Shown piece by piece: positions 51,088-58,610 of a DNA stretch of 64,000 nt. The notes under the pieces were generated by a model, which was given only the letters and a program-made list of their open reading frames with translations, was not told the DNA's origin and did not search any database. The translations under genes and the position numbers were made by a program. Source of the DNA: an uncultured Rhodopila sp. (GTDB lineage: Bacteria; Pseudomonadota; Alphaproteobacteria; Acetobacterales; Acetobacteraceae); NCBI GenBank assembly GCA_903932145.1, contig CAIZFE010000089.1:1-64000 (forward strand), read 5' to 3'. Position 1 is the stretch's first letter. Each line of letters opens with the position of its first letter.

Positions 51088-53196
51088 GTGACCGAAGCCG
51101 TCCGGCTGCCACCGCTGCGAGAGGATCTTCGTCTGCTGCCCGGCGCGGCCGGTCGCGACGGCGCGCCGACCTGGACTCTGCACGATCCCGCTCGACATCG
51201 ATTTTTTCGAATCGGCTGGCTGCAGTTTGAGATTTTGAGTCGCTGGGGTCTCGGTCGTTCCGATGTCGTCGCCGATTCGATCAACGCTGAAACGACCATT
51301 CGAGCGAAAGAAGCCGACGTTGCATCGTTCCTGCAATTTGCCGGTTATGCCGGTCTGTTCACCCCCCTGGGCGAACACGGCACGCGCCGCTTAAGTGCCG
51401 AGGCTGGTCGCCGGCGTCTGTCGGCGGGATCGTGGCTGCTGAAGAATTACCTGTTCCTGCGCATCCGCCTGTTGAACCCGGATCGGCTGCTGTCCTGGCT
51501 GCTGACCTATAGCGGATTTATTTTCACGCGGGGTTTCGCGATCACGATCGGGTGCCTGGCACTGCTGGGTTTGCATCTGGTCAGCCAGCAATGGGACGCG
51601 TACTGGCACGAATTCCAGGATCTGTTTTCGCTGGAGGGCGCGCTGATGGTCGGCGTTGCGTTGTCCGGTGCCAAAATCATCCACGAACTCGGTCACGGCC
51701 TGACGGCCAGGTATTTCGGTTGCCGCGTGCCCGCGATGGGGGTCGCGTTACTGGTTTTGTGGCCGGTGCTGTGGACGGATACGACCGATGCCTGGCGGCT
51801 GACAGATCGGCGTCAGAGGCTGGCGATCGATGCCGCCGGCATGGCGTCGGAAATCGTTCTGGCGGTGCTCGCCACCCTGGCCTGGACCGTTCTGCCGGAC
51901 GGTCCGGCGCGCACGGCGGCGTTTCTGCTGTCCAGTTCAACCTGGATCATTACGGTTGCTGTGAACCTTAATCCGCTGATGCGCTTCGACGGCTACTATC
52001 TGCTGTCGGACTGTCTGGATGTGCCCAATCTGCAGGACCGCGGGTTCGCACTGGCACGCTGGTGGCTGCGTGAGATGTTGTTCGCGCTGGGCGACCGCCC
52101 GCCGGAAGTGCTGCCGCCGCGTCTGCGGATGGTGGTTCTGACCTATGCGCTTTCGACACTGGTCTATCGTTTTTTTCTCTTCATGGGTATCGCGCTGCTG
52201 GTGTTCCACATCGGGTTCAAGGCGCTGGGGCTGTTTCTGATGGGCGTTGAGGTCTGGTGGTTTATCGCGCGTCCGATCCTCAACGAAGTGCGGATTTGGG
52301 TTCGGCGGCTGAACGGCGTTCGGCCAAGCAGCAGAGCCCTGGTGACGTTCGGTCTGTTTGCCGCGCTGCTCGCGGCTTTGATCGTTCCCTGGCATGGCTC
52401 CGTCAGCGGGCCGGCTGTCCTGCGCGCCAACCATGAAGCGACGTTGTTCACCGATGAGCCCGGCCGTCTGGTGGCGTTGGTGCCGAGCGGCACACATGTG
52501 GCGGCCGGCGAGATTGTGTTCCGCCTGGAATCCCCGGCGCTGGACAGCCGGCTGGAAATTGCGCGCGCCAAAGCGGCGGCTCTGCGGGCCCGAATCGAGG
52601 GGCAGGCGTTCGATCCCGACAACGCCGACGATATTGACGTGACATGGGAAGAGTTGGCGCAGGCGCTCGCGGAAGCGCGGTCGCTGGATGCGCAGCGTTC
52701 GGGATTGGCTGTCCGGGCGCCGTTCGCCGGCACGATCGTGGACGTGGCGCACACCCTGCGGTTAGGGCAATGGATGCCGCGCCGGGAAGCGTTGGGCATT
52801 TTGATCGATCCTACGGACCAGGCGGTCGAGGGGTATATCGCCGAAGGCGATGTGGCCCGCATTCATCCAGGTGCGGCCGCGCGGTTCTACCCGGCCAATA
52901 CCACAGCGCCGCTCCCCCTGCGCGTCGCCAGCCTGGATGCCGGGTCAACCCGAGTTCTGGAGGAACCACAACTGGCGTCTGTTTGGGGAGGGCCGTTGGC
53001 GGTACGGCGGGACGCCGCGGGGAAACTGATCCCGGCGGGGTCGGTGTATAAGGTTGTGTTGGACCCTCAGGGTGCTGCCGCACGGGCCGTCCGCCGTGTG
53101 CCCGGCACGGTCGTCATCGAGGGAGACGCCAGAAGCATCTTGGGTGACGTTTACCGGCGGACGGTCGCGCTTCTTATGCGCGAGGCGGGTTTGTGA
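51088..53196 (+). CDS. Membrane M50-type zinc protease with PqqD-like N-terminus and HlyD-like C-terminus
   Basis: 702 residues from GTG 51088. Residues about 27-95 (TWTLHDPARHRFFRIGW, FEILSRW, then a helix ending FLQFAGYAGLF) resemble the PqqD/RRE winged-helix that binds peptide leaders. The membrane core has the site-2-protease motifs H199-E-L-G-H203 and NPLMRFDGYY with D301. After the last helix (about 405-420) come lipoyl/HlyD-like halves (RANHEATLFTDEPGRLVALVP, and VRAPFAGTIVDVAHTLRLGQW). It belongs to the 'putative peptide zinc metalloprotease' group. Whether it cuts the giant protein or only translocates it is unknown. Confidence 0.88.
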   Translation: MTEAVRLPPLREDLRLLPGAAGRDGAPTWTLHDPARHRFFRIGWLQFEILSRWGLGRSDVVADSINAETTIRAKEADVASFLQFAGYAGLFTPLGEHGTRRLSAEAGRRRLSAGSWLLKNYLFLRIRLLNPDRLLSWLLTYSGFIFTRGFAITIGCLALLGLHLVSQQWDAYWHEFQDLFSLEGALMVGVALSGAKIIHELGHGLTARYFGCRVPAMGVALLVLWPVLWTDTTDAWRLTDRRQRLAIDAAGMASEIVLAVLATLAWTVLPDGPARTAAFLLSSSTWIITVAVNLNPLMRFDGYYLLSDCLDVPNLQDRGFALARWWLREMLFALGDRPPEVLPPRLRMVVLTYALSTLVYRFFLFMGIALLVFHIGFKALGLFLMGVEVWWFIARPILNEVRIWVRRLNGVRPSSRALVTFGLFAALLAALIVPWHGSVSGPAVLRANHEATLFTDEPGRLVALVPSGTHVAAGEIVFRLESPALDSRLEIARAKAAALRARIEGQAFDPDNADDIDVTWEELAQALAEARSLDAQRSGLAVRAPFAGTIVDVAHTLRLGQWMPRREALGILIDPTDQAVEGYIAEGDVARIHPGAAARFYPANTTAPLPLRVASLDAGSTRVLEEPQLASVWGGPLAVRRDAAGKLIPAGSVYKVVLDPQGAAARAVRRVPGTVVIEGDARSILGDVYRRTVALLMREAGL

Positions 53197-53230
53197 GGCC
53201 CGCGACCTTGATCAACGGCCGGCTGGACGC

Positions 53231-53419
53231 TCACGCGGGTTGCCAGCATGGCACCGCGATGCCCAGCGCCGCCAGCATCGCCACGTCCTCATCGACGGCG
53301 TTGGTGGCGGTGCTCAGCAGCGTGTCGCCATAGAAGAGTGAGTTGGCGCCGGCCAGGAACGCCAGCGCCTGCGCCTTGGGCATCAGGATGCGGGCCACCG
53401 CGCGCATGCGCACCAAACT
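53231..53419 (-). pseudogene. Biotin synthase (bioB) C-terminal remnant
   Basis: On the minus strand the frame reads [10 protein letters not shown], then [17 protein letters not shown], then LLSTATN and [12 protein letters not shown]. This is the C-terminal end of BioB, but the segment that normally lies between PK and AQAL (RLSAGR and neighbours) is missing. The N-terminal 250 or so residues are absent; the sequence upstream is the HicA promoter and gene. It is a deletion remnant. Confidence 0.8.
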
Positions 53420-53450
53420 GCCGTGGATAACCGGCCTGGCAGGGTCATTA

Positions 53451-53480
53451 TTGACACGCACACTGACCGGTGTGTATTCC
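53451..53480 (+). promoter_or_regulatory. Promoter of the hicAB operon with short inverted repeat
   Basis: TTGACA (53451-53456) and TATTCC (53475-53480) are 18 bases apart, and the hicA ATG follows only 6 bases later, implying a very short leader. CACAC (53459-53463) and GTGTG (53470-53474) form an inverted repeat between the two boxes, a suitable place for HicB autorepression. Confidence 0.5.
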
Positions 53481-53486
53481 ATACGC

Positions 53487-53687
53487 ATGAAAGCGCGTGA
53501 TGTCATAAAGGCACTCGAGGCGGATGGCTGGACCGAGGTCCGTTCCAAGGGCTCGCATCGCCAATTTCAGCATCCGGTGAAGCCGGGGACGGTCACGGTC
53601 GCATTCCACGGCAGCGAGGACCTTCGGCCGAAAACGCTCCGGTCGATAGAGCACGCGGCCAAGATCAACCTGCGAGGAAGGACGTAG
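53487..53687 (+). CDS. hicA: HicA mRNA interferase toxin
   Basis: A 66-residue toxin with the double-stranded-RNA-binding-like HicA fold: [15 protein letters not shown], then [10 protein letters not shown] with catalytic H24, then VTVAFHG and [10 protein letters not shown]. It cleaves mRNA when free of HicB. The gene is 2 bases before hicB, the normal order. The longer upstream frame covers the bioB remnant antisense and is rejected. Confidence 0.93.
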   Translation: MKARDVIKALEADGWTEVRSKGSHRQFQHPVKPGTVTVAFHGSEDLRPKTLRSIEHAAKINLRGRT

Positions 53688-53689
53688 CC

Positions 53690-54121
53690 ATGGCTCTCCA
53701 GTTCTACAGGGCCTGCATCGAGGCCGATGACACACCCGGATACAGCGTGTTCTTTCCCGACTTTCCCGGTTGCACCAGCGCCGGGGATACTATCCAGGAC
53801 GCGGCGCGAAATGCCATTGAGGCATTGGCCCTTCATGTCGAGGGCGTAATCGCGGCGGGTCAAGCCGTCCCGCCTCCGTCGGCACCGGACGCTCCGCTGC
53901 CGGATTGGGCGGTTGACGATGATGAGGACCGGGCCGGGATTGTCGCGACAGTGCTGATCCCGCTCGAGGCCGCGGGCCGGACGGTGCGGGTCAATATCAC
54001 GATGGACGAAGGATTGCTCGGACGGCTGGATGCGGCAGCCGCGGCGGCTGGAACCTCGCGGTCCGGCTTTATCGCTGAGGTAGTGCGGGAGCGTATGTCC
54101 CGGTCACGGAGCGCGGCGTGA
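53690..54121 (+). CDS. hicB: HicB antitoxin
   Basis: A 143-residue partner of HicA. The N-terminal degraded RNase H-like domain contains YSVFFPDFPGCTSAGDTIQDA and NAIEALALHVEG. After a Pro/Ala linker, the C-terminus has a ribbon-helix-helix (VRVNITMDEGLLGRLDAAAA, SRSGFIAEVVRERM) that would bind the operator. Confidence 0.94.
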   Translation: MALQFYRACIEADDTPGYSVFFPDFPGCTSAGDTIQDAARNAIEALALHVEGVIAAGQAVPPPSAPDAPLPDWAVDDDEDRAGIVATVLIPLEAAGRTVRVNITMDEGLLGRLDAAAAAAGTSRSGFIAEVVRERMSRSRSAA

Positions 54122-54276
54122 TCCTGGCTTGAGACGGGACGCACCCGGCGTTGGCGTATTACCACCGCCGCCGGGGATGATTTCCGGCGATTGATCCTCC
54201 CCTGATCGCGTTGCGACCGGCGTAACGCCTTGCCGAATTCCCGGTGTGGTCCGGTCAGGGATGGCGATCGGGCGAT

Positions 54277-54549
54277 TGCGGGATTATCTTTGCTGCCGTG
54301 GACACGCCGAACGCAGACTTTGGGCACGGCCCGGAAACCGAGTCCGAGCGGCAACGCCGCCTCGCCCGGGAAGCGACGGGGAGTGCTGAGGCGGAGGCGG
54401 ATTTCGCTGCCGGTCTGTATGTTGACGCGGGTGAAGTCGATGCGTGGATCGATAGCGTCGGCACCGATGATGAACTTCCGCCGCCTTCGACCTGGCACCT
54501 TTGATCCGGATAACAGGCGCTGGTAATCGCATTAGTGCGGGATTATCTT
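54277..54549 (+). repeat. Direct-repeat leaders of the duplicated antitoxin-like genes
   Basis: TGCGGGATTATCTT occurs at 54277-54290 and 54536-54549, each time 7 bases before the start codon of one of the paired small genes. The period of 259 bases shows that the leader was duplicated with the gene. It may contain the operator (ATTATC core). Confidence 0.7.
54298..54504 (+). CDS. Small antitoxin-like protein, copy 1
   Basis: A 68-residue acidic protein starting at GTG 54298 (VDTPNADF). It shares with the next gene the pattern ETE-x2-RQRR-x8-AEA-x-ADxAAG, then VDAWIDSVGTD-x-ELP. Such proteins usually accompany RelE/ParE toxins as antitoxins, but no toxin follows either copy here. GTG is chosen because the parallel gene starts at the matching position after the same GCGGGATTATCTT leader. 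Orphan or inactive. Confidence 0.6.
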   Translation: MDTPNADFGHGPETESERQRRLAREATGSAEAEADFAAGLYVDAGEVDAWIDSVGTDDELPPPSTWHL

Positions 54550-54556
54550 CACCGGC

Positions 54557-54766
54557 ATGGACACGCTGAACCTCGACAGCAACCCGATGCCCATCTCCGA
54601 AACCGAGGCCGATCGGCAACGCCGCTTCGCCTGGGAGGCAGAGCGGATCGCCGAGGCGGACGCGGACATCGCCGCCGGGCGACTGGTCGATGAGGCCGAC
54701 GTGGATGCCTGGATCGACAGCATCGGCACGGACCGCGAATTGCCGGTTCCCTACGCCAGATGCTAA
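54557..54766 (+). CDS. Small antitoxin-like protein, copy 2
   Basis: A 69-residue paralogue of the preceding gene, from ATG 54557: ETEADRQRRFAWEAERIAEA, then AAGRLVDEADVDAWIDSIG, then TDRELPVP. This copy keeps the family consensus better. It is probably an antitoxin whose toxin partner has been lost; the sequence after 54766 turns AT-rich and foreign-looking. Confidence 0.65.
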   Translation: MDTLNLDSNPMPISETEADRQRRFAWEAERIAEADADIAAGRLVDEADVDAWIDSIGTDRELPVPYARC

Positions 54767-54858
54767 GCCTTAGGGAGTAAGAGTGCCTTCCGGAATAGCG
54801 ACCGACTTGTCACTACGATCGTGATAGTTGATTTTACCTAACATGCGGAACCACCCTG

Positions 54859-55490
54859 ATGCGCCAGCTTAACCCATTCGAGATTAGAATTGTGGAATCA
54901 ATCATTGCTTTATCGGCAGTGAAATTTTGGGAATATTCGGCTGCATTAGACGGCCATGGGCGGTTGCTATATTTTGGTACGGGAATGCTGTCGAGCCAAT
55001 CGAAGTTGCCGAAGAGCGTGAATGATATGGCGTCCCAAGAGACCGCCATCACTATTCACCATGGCGCAATTCTACTTAGCTGTGGATGGGAGATATGGAT
55101 AACGCGTGAATCGGCGGCAATGCGCGGGCTGCCGCATGTAACGGGCTTGCGAACGCCCCTTTCGCTGAAACTTTCGCTCATGCACCCATCGACCTAAAGT
55201 ATTGGGGCGCAGCAAAATACAGAACGAAAATAAATTCATGCTTAAATCTGTCCGAAGCTATCGACAATACAGTAAATATTGCTCTAAATACGGCGCGCTC
55301 ACATTTGGATAAATCCAAGAACGACTGGGCCTTTTCATTTTTCATAAAGCATGTTGTTGCCGAAGCTATGAAAATAAAGAGCTATGTCGATTATGAAGCG
55401 GACTGGGGGGCGATTTTATATAGTATGGCAATTCTATATACTGTAAATCTCTGCCCAGCCGTCAGTTGCGTTGTTTCGAGTCTTCCGTGA
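54859..55490 (+). pseudogene. Low-GC orphan gene, apparently frameshifted
   Basis: From ATG 54859 the first frame encodes 112 residues (MRQLNPFEIRIVESII... HHGAILLSCGWEIWITRE). A second frame, open from 55110 to 55490, carries on with natural-looking protein (APFAETFAHAPIDLKYWG, then HLDKSKNDWAFSFFIKHVVAE). The crossing lies between about 55110 and 55160, so one gene of about 210 codons with a single frameshift is the simplest reading. Base composition is much more AT-rich than all neighbours, with AAA, ATA and TTT codons common, a sign of transfer. No family recognised. Confidence 0.55.
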
Positions 55491-55673
55491 CAAATCGGAC
55501 ATATTGCCGCCTTTAACTTACGTTTGACGGAGCGCCGCTGGGCGTATCAGCTTGCCAGCCGCTTCTGCCGGCTTTCGAGAAGAGTTTGCTTCGGAGACGA
55601 TGGGGGAGGCGGCTGAGTGACGCCGATGGGCGTCATTCAGCCGTGGCGACCTCGAGTGTCCTATTGGAGAGCA

Positions 55674-57047
55674 CTAATCGGCACGCCCCCCTCCCCCCGC
55701 CCCAAGGTTCCGCCGCAACCGCGCAATAGCAGCGGGCAACCCGCGCACCTTCAGCACCCGCCCCGTCTCGTCATAATCCTCGGACAAAACCCGAGCGCTT
55801 TCGTACACCTCGCCGATCAGGCTTTGCTTGGCATAGGGTAGCACCAGCACATCCTCCACCATCGCCGCTTCGAAGAACGCAATGATCGTCTCGCGCAGCG
55901 CGCTGACATCCTCCGGCGCGTGGGCAGACAGCATGATCGCGTCCGGGTGCTTCTCCAGCAGCGCGGCGCGTTCGGCCGCATCCACCCGGTCCATCTTGTT
56001 CAGCACCAGCCGCGACGGCACCACATCCGCCCCGATCTCCCGCAACACGCTACGGCTGACCTCCAATTGCGCCTCATAGGTCGGGTCCGACGCATCGACC
56101 ACGAACAACAGCAGCGACGCCTCCAGCGCCTCCGCCAGCGTCGATCGGAAAGACGCCACCAGGTCGTGAGGCAGTTGCTTGATGAACCCGACCGTGTCGG
56201 ACACGAGGATGCGCGGCTTTGTTTCCGGCTGCAGCGCTCGGATGGTGGTGTCGAGCGTGGCGAACAGCTTGTCCTCCACCAGCACCTGGCTACCCGTCAG
56301 CGCCCGCATCAACGACGACTTGCCCGCGTTGGTGTAGCCCACCAGCGCCACCCGCAACTGGTCGCGCCGGCCGGACCGCCGCTGGTCGCTGTCGCGCTGC
56401 ACCGCTTCCAATTGGTCCTTCAGCTCCGACAGCCGGTCGCGGATCTTGCGGCGATCGAGCGACAGGGCGCTTTCGCCGGCGCCGCGTCCCTGTTGCCGGT
56501 CACCGCCACCGGCCGAGGACTCCCGCATGCGCGGCGCCACGTATTTCAGGCGCGCCATCTCCACCTGCAGCTTCGCCTCGCGGGTGTTGGCGTGGCGGTG
56601 GAAGATTTCGACGATGACGCCGGTGCGGTCCAACACCTGCGTGCCGGTGGCGCGCTCCAGGTTGCGGATCTGGCTGGGCGAGAGTTCGTGGTCAACGATG
56701 ACGAACTCGGGCTTGCGGCTCACCTCCGGTTCGGGGGTGAGCAGGTTGGCCGGTTCGGGAACGCCGTCGAAGCGTTGCCGGGCCTTGGACTTCGACGACG
56801 CGGCCATCGAGCCGACGACGCCGGTGCCGCCGGTCAGCGCGGCCAGCTCCGCCAGCTTGCCGCTGCCCAGCAGCATCGCGGCGCCGGTGCCCTCGCGCTT
56901 TTGCGACAGCGTGCCGATGACCTCATAACCGAGTGTTTTGACCAGCCGCCCCAGTTCCTCAAGGCTGGCTTCGAGCGCGACGTCATCGACGTCCGGCGTC
57001 TGGATGCCAACAAGGACGGCGAGCGGAATCGGGGGTTTGGTTTCCAT
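55674..57047 (-). CDS. hflX: Ribosome-associated GTPase HflX
   Basis: A 457-residue GTPase that splits stalled ribosomes. It has the N-terminal HflX domain, with VIVDHELSPSQIRNLER and DRTGVIVEIFHRHANTREAKLQVEMA, a coiled linker, then the G domain: G1 VGYTNAGKSS (about 237-245), G3 SDTVGF, G4 LNKMD. Residues about 75-112 (GGTGVVGSMAASSKSKARQ and a Pro/Glu stretch) are an insertion absent from most HflX proteins. hfq, its usual upstream neighbour, is not present. Confidence 0.95.
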   Translation of the reverse strand: METKPPIPLAVLVGIQTPDVDDVALEASLEELGRLVKTLGYEVIGTLSQKREGTGAAMLLGSGKLAELAALTGGTGVVGSMAASSKSKARQRFDGVPEPANLLTPEPEVSRKPEFVIVDHELSPSQIRNLERATGTQVLDRTGVIVEIFHRHANTREAKLQVEMARLKYVAPRMRESSAGGGDRQQGRGAGESALSLDRRKIRDRLSELKDQLEAVQRDSDQRRSGRRDQLRVALVGYTNAGKSSLMRALTGSQVLVEDKLFATLDTTIRALQPETKPRILVSDTVGFIKQLPHDLVASFRSTLAEALEASLLLFVVDASDPTYEAQLEVSRSVLREIGADVVPSRLVLNKMDRVDAAERAALLEKHPDAIMLSAHAPEDVSALRETIIAFFEAAMVEDVLVLPYAKQSLIGEVYESARVLSEDYDETGRVLKVRGLPAAIARLRRNLGAGGGGRAD

Positions 57048-57147
57048 GGGCGGTCACGTAGCACGATTGGCGGGGAGGCGCGCGGTCGAACCCGGCGGCG
57101 AACGAGCACGCCCGCGCTCGCCGTTGGTTCAATCTAATTCGACGCCC

Positions 57148-57726
57148 TCAATGGGCCGTCCCGTCACCGTGAAGACCAGCAGATGAGCAGCCACGCAGAA
57201 CGCCGTCTTGCGCTAAACGGGCAAACAGGGTGTCAGAGATTGCCGTTGCCAAGCCGCCGGAGTCTCCTCTCGGCATAAACGCCCAATGCCTGATCCCAAA
57301 AGATGCTTTCCAAAGTTCCAGTTTTCTCGACCGGTCCGTAAGCGTGGCGATGTAGCCGTAGCTCGGAGAAAACTTATAGGATCGGGACGCGTCATCGAAC
57401 ACGGCATTGGGCACGACGGAGAGTTCCATACCGCTCATCGCGGCGTGTCTGGGGCCGACTGGTTGATTATCGAGCCTTTCATAGACAAAATCGGCTGTGA
57501 TTCCGCACCGCGCGGCGGCATTGCGAAAAGCCGCGGCGATCATTTGCGGAAAATTCGCATCGTTTCCGTTGTCGGAGGCGGCGGAAACCACGATCATCCG
57601 GTCAAATGGCGGTATGGGGTCAGTTCCGATACGGCTGTCTATCCGCGACAGGCCGGTGCCGCAACCGGCGAGCGCACCACCAAGCAGGGCGGCGCTGGCG
57701 ATCCGACCCAATAATGAAGTGGTCAT
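57148..57726 (-). CDS. Lipoprotein of unknown function, distal of a pair
   Basis: A 192-residue lipoprotein from ATG 57726, with lipobox GGALAGC. The mature part has MIVVSAASDNGNDANFPQMIAAAFRNAAARCGI and a late GIRHWAFMPRGDSGGLA. Its start overlaps the stop of the upstream lipoprotein gene (ATGA). The two share a layout: lipobox, a strand then a helix ending in a cysteine (RCGI in both), a W-containing strand, and a C-terminal helix with a cysteine. They look like diverged paralogues, possibly periplasmic partners. Confidence 0.75.
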   Translation of the reverse strand: MTTSLLGRIASAALLGGALAGCGTGLSRIDSRIGTDPIPPFDRMIVVSAASDNGNDANFPQMIAAAFRNAAARCGITADFVYERLDNQPVGPRHAAMSGMELSVVPNAVFDDASRSYKFSPSYGYIATLTDRSRKLELWKASFGIRHWAFMPRGDSGGLATAISDTLFARLAQDGVLRGCSSAGLHGDGTAH

Positions 57727-58316
57727 CGGGATGATGCTCCCGCTGCCACAGGAAGGCCTGCCTCGGCTGAATGCGGGCCAGCACAGGCCGGCAACATGCG
57801 GTCCGCGGTCATTTGCTTGATGACCTTTTCCGCCATTTCGGTACCGCGACCTCCACGGTCCACGAGCCCCCCAATATCCACGGTATTGATTCGCGCACTC
57901 CACACTTCGTTCTTGGCATCACGCAGTGGGTCCCACGCGCCAATCCAGTAGGTTAACCCCTCCGCGGTCTGGAGGAACCGGATATTGCGCGTTTCGATGC
58001 GTACGAGCAGATCGGGATGGAAAGCAGCGACCTCGTCCTTGAAACGGCTCTGGCGGTTCAACTCCAGCGCGCTTGTCTTGAAGTCAGCGCTGGCAATGCC
58101 GCACCGCGCAAGTCCGTCTCGCATACCGGCGCGGAACGCGACGGAGATGTTTGTGCCTGCGAAAGGGTCGATGGAGTCAATCAGGAAGATGCGGCGCGGG
58201 TCGCTGAAATAACCCGGCTTCGCCACGATCGTCCCTATCTGGGCGTCGCAACCGACCAAGGTCAGCGCCATCAGCACCAGGAGCCGCGACTGAGAATACT
58301 GCAAATTTGGCTCCAA
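57723..58316 (-). CDS. Lipoprotein of unknown function, proximal of a pair
   Basis: A protein of up to 197 residues. The start is uncertain: TTG 58316, or TTG 58304, since no ATG precedes the signal. Hydrophobic LLVLMALTLVGC is a lipobox. The mature part has FLIDSIDPFAGTNISVAFRAGMRDGLARCGI and LTYWIGAWDPLRDAKNEVWSARI. It resembles the next gene in layout, especially the RCGI segment. Membrane attachment to the outer membrane is probable since the residue after Cys is Asp only at +2 (C-D), which instead can signal inner-membrane retention. Confidence 0.72.
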   Translation of the reverse strand: MEPNLQYSQSRLLVLMALTLVGCDAQIGTIVAKPGYFSDPRRIFLIDSIDPFAGTNISVAFRAGMRDGLARCGIASADFKTSALELNRQSRFKDEVAAFHPDLLVRIETRNIRFLQTAEGLTYWIGAWDPLRDAKNEVWSARINTVDIGGLVDRGGRGTEMAEKVIKQMTADRMLPACAGPHSAEAGLPVAAGASSR

Positions 58317-58610
58317 TTCGTCAAACGATAGCGCAACGACAGCCGGCGAATGCCCGTTAGGCGGGACTTCGTCAACTGCTAAGTCGCTGGAACCAAACGG
58401 GGCAAACGGTCTGGCGGATCAGCTCATCCACGCCGGCCGACAAAGTGATGACTCGGAAAATCCGCAAAAACGAAAAGTGGATGCGCACCGGGGTGGCGCC
58501 GACATTCGACAACGAGTATCGGGCCTAACGACTATCGCCTGCGAAGCTGGCGCGGCGGGAACAGCCGATCAGTTCCGGCCGCTCCTCATTACCGAACCCG
58601 GGAATGCCTG

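Noticed and set aside
58378-58530. Possible transposase or gene remnant upstream of the lipoprotein pair
   Set aside because: Short frames in this 294-base gap do not resemble any family and are broken in all frames.
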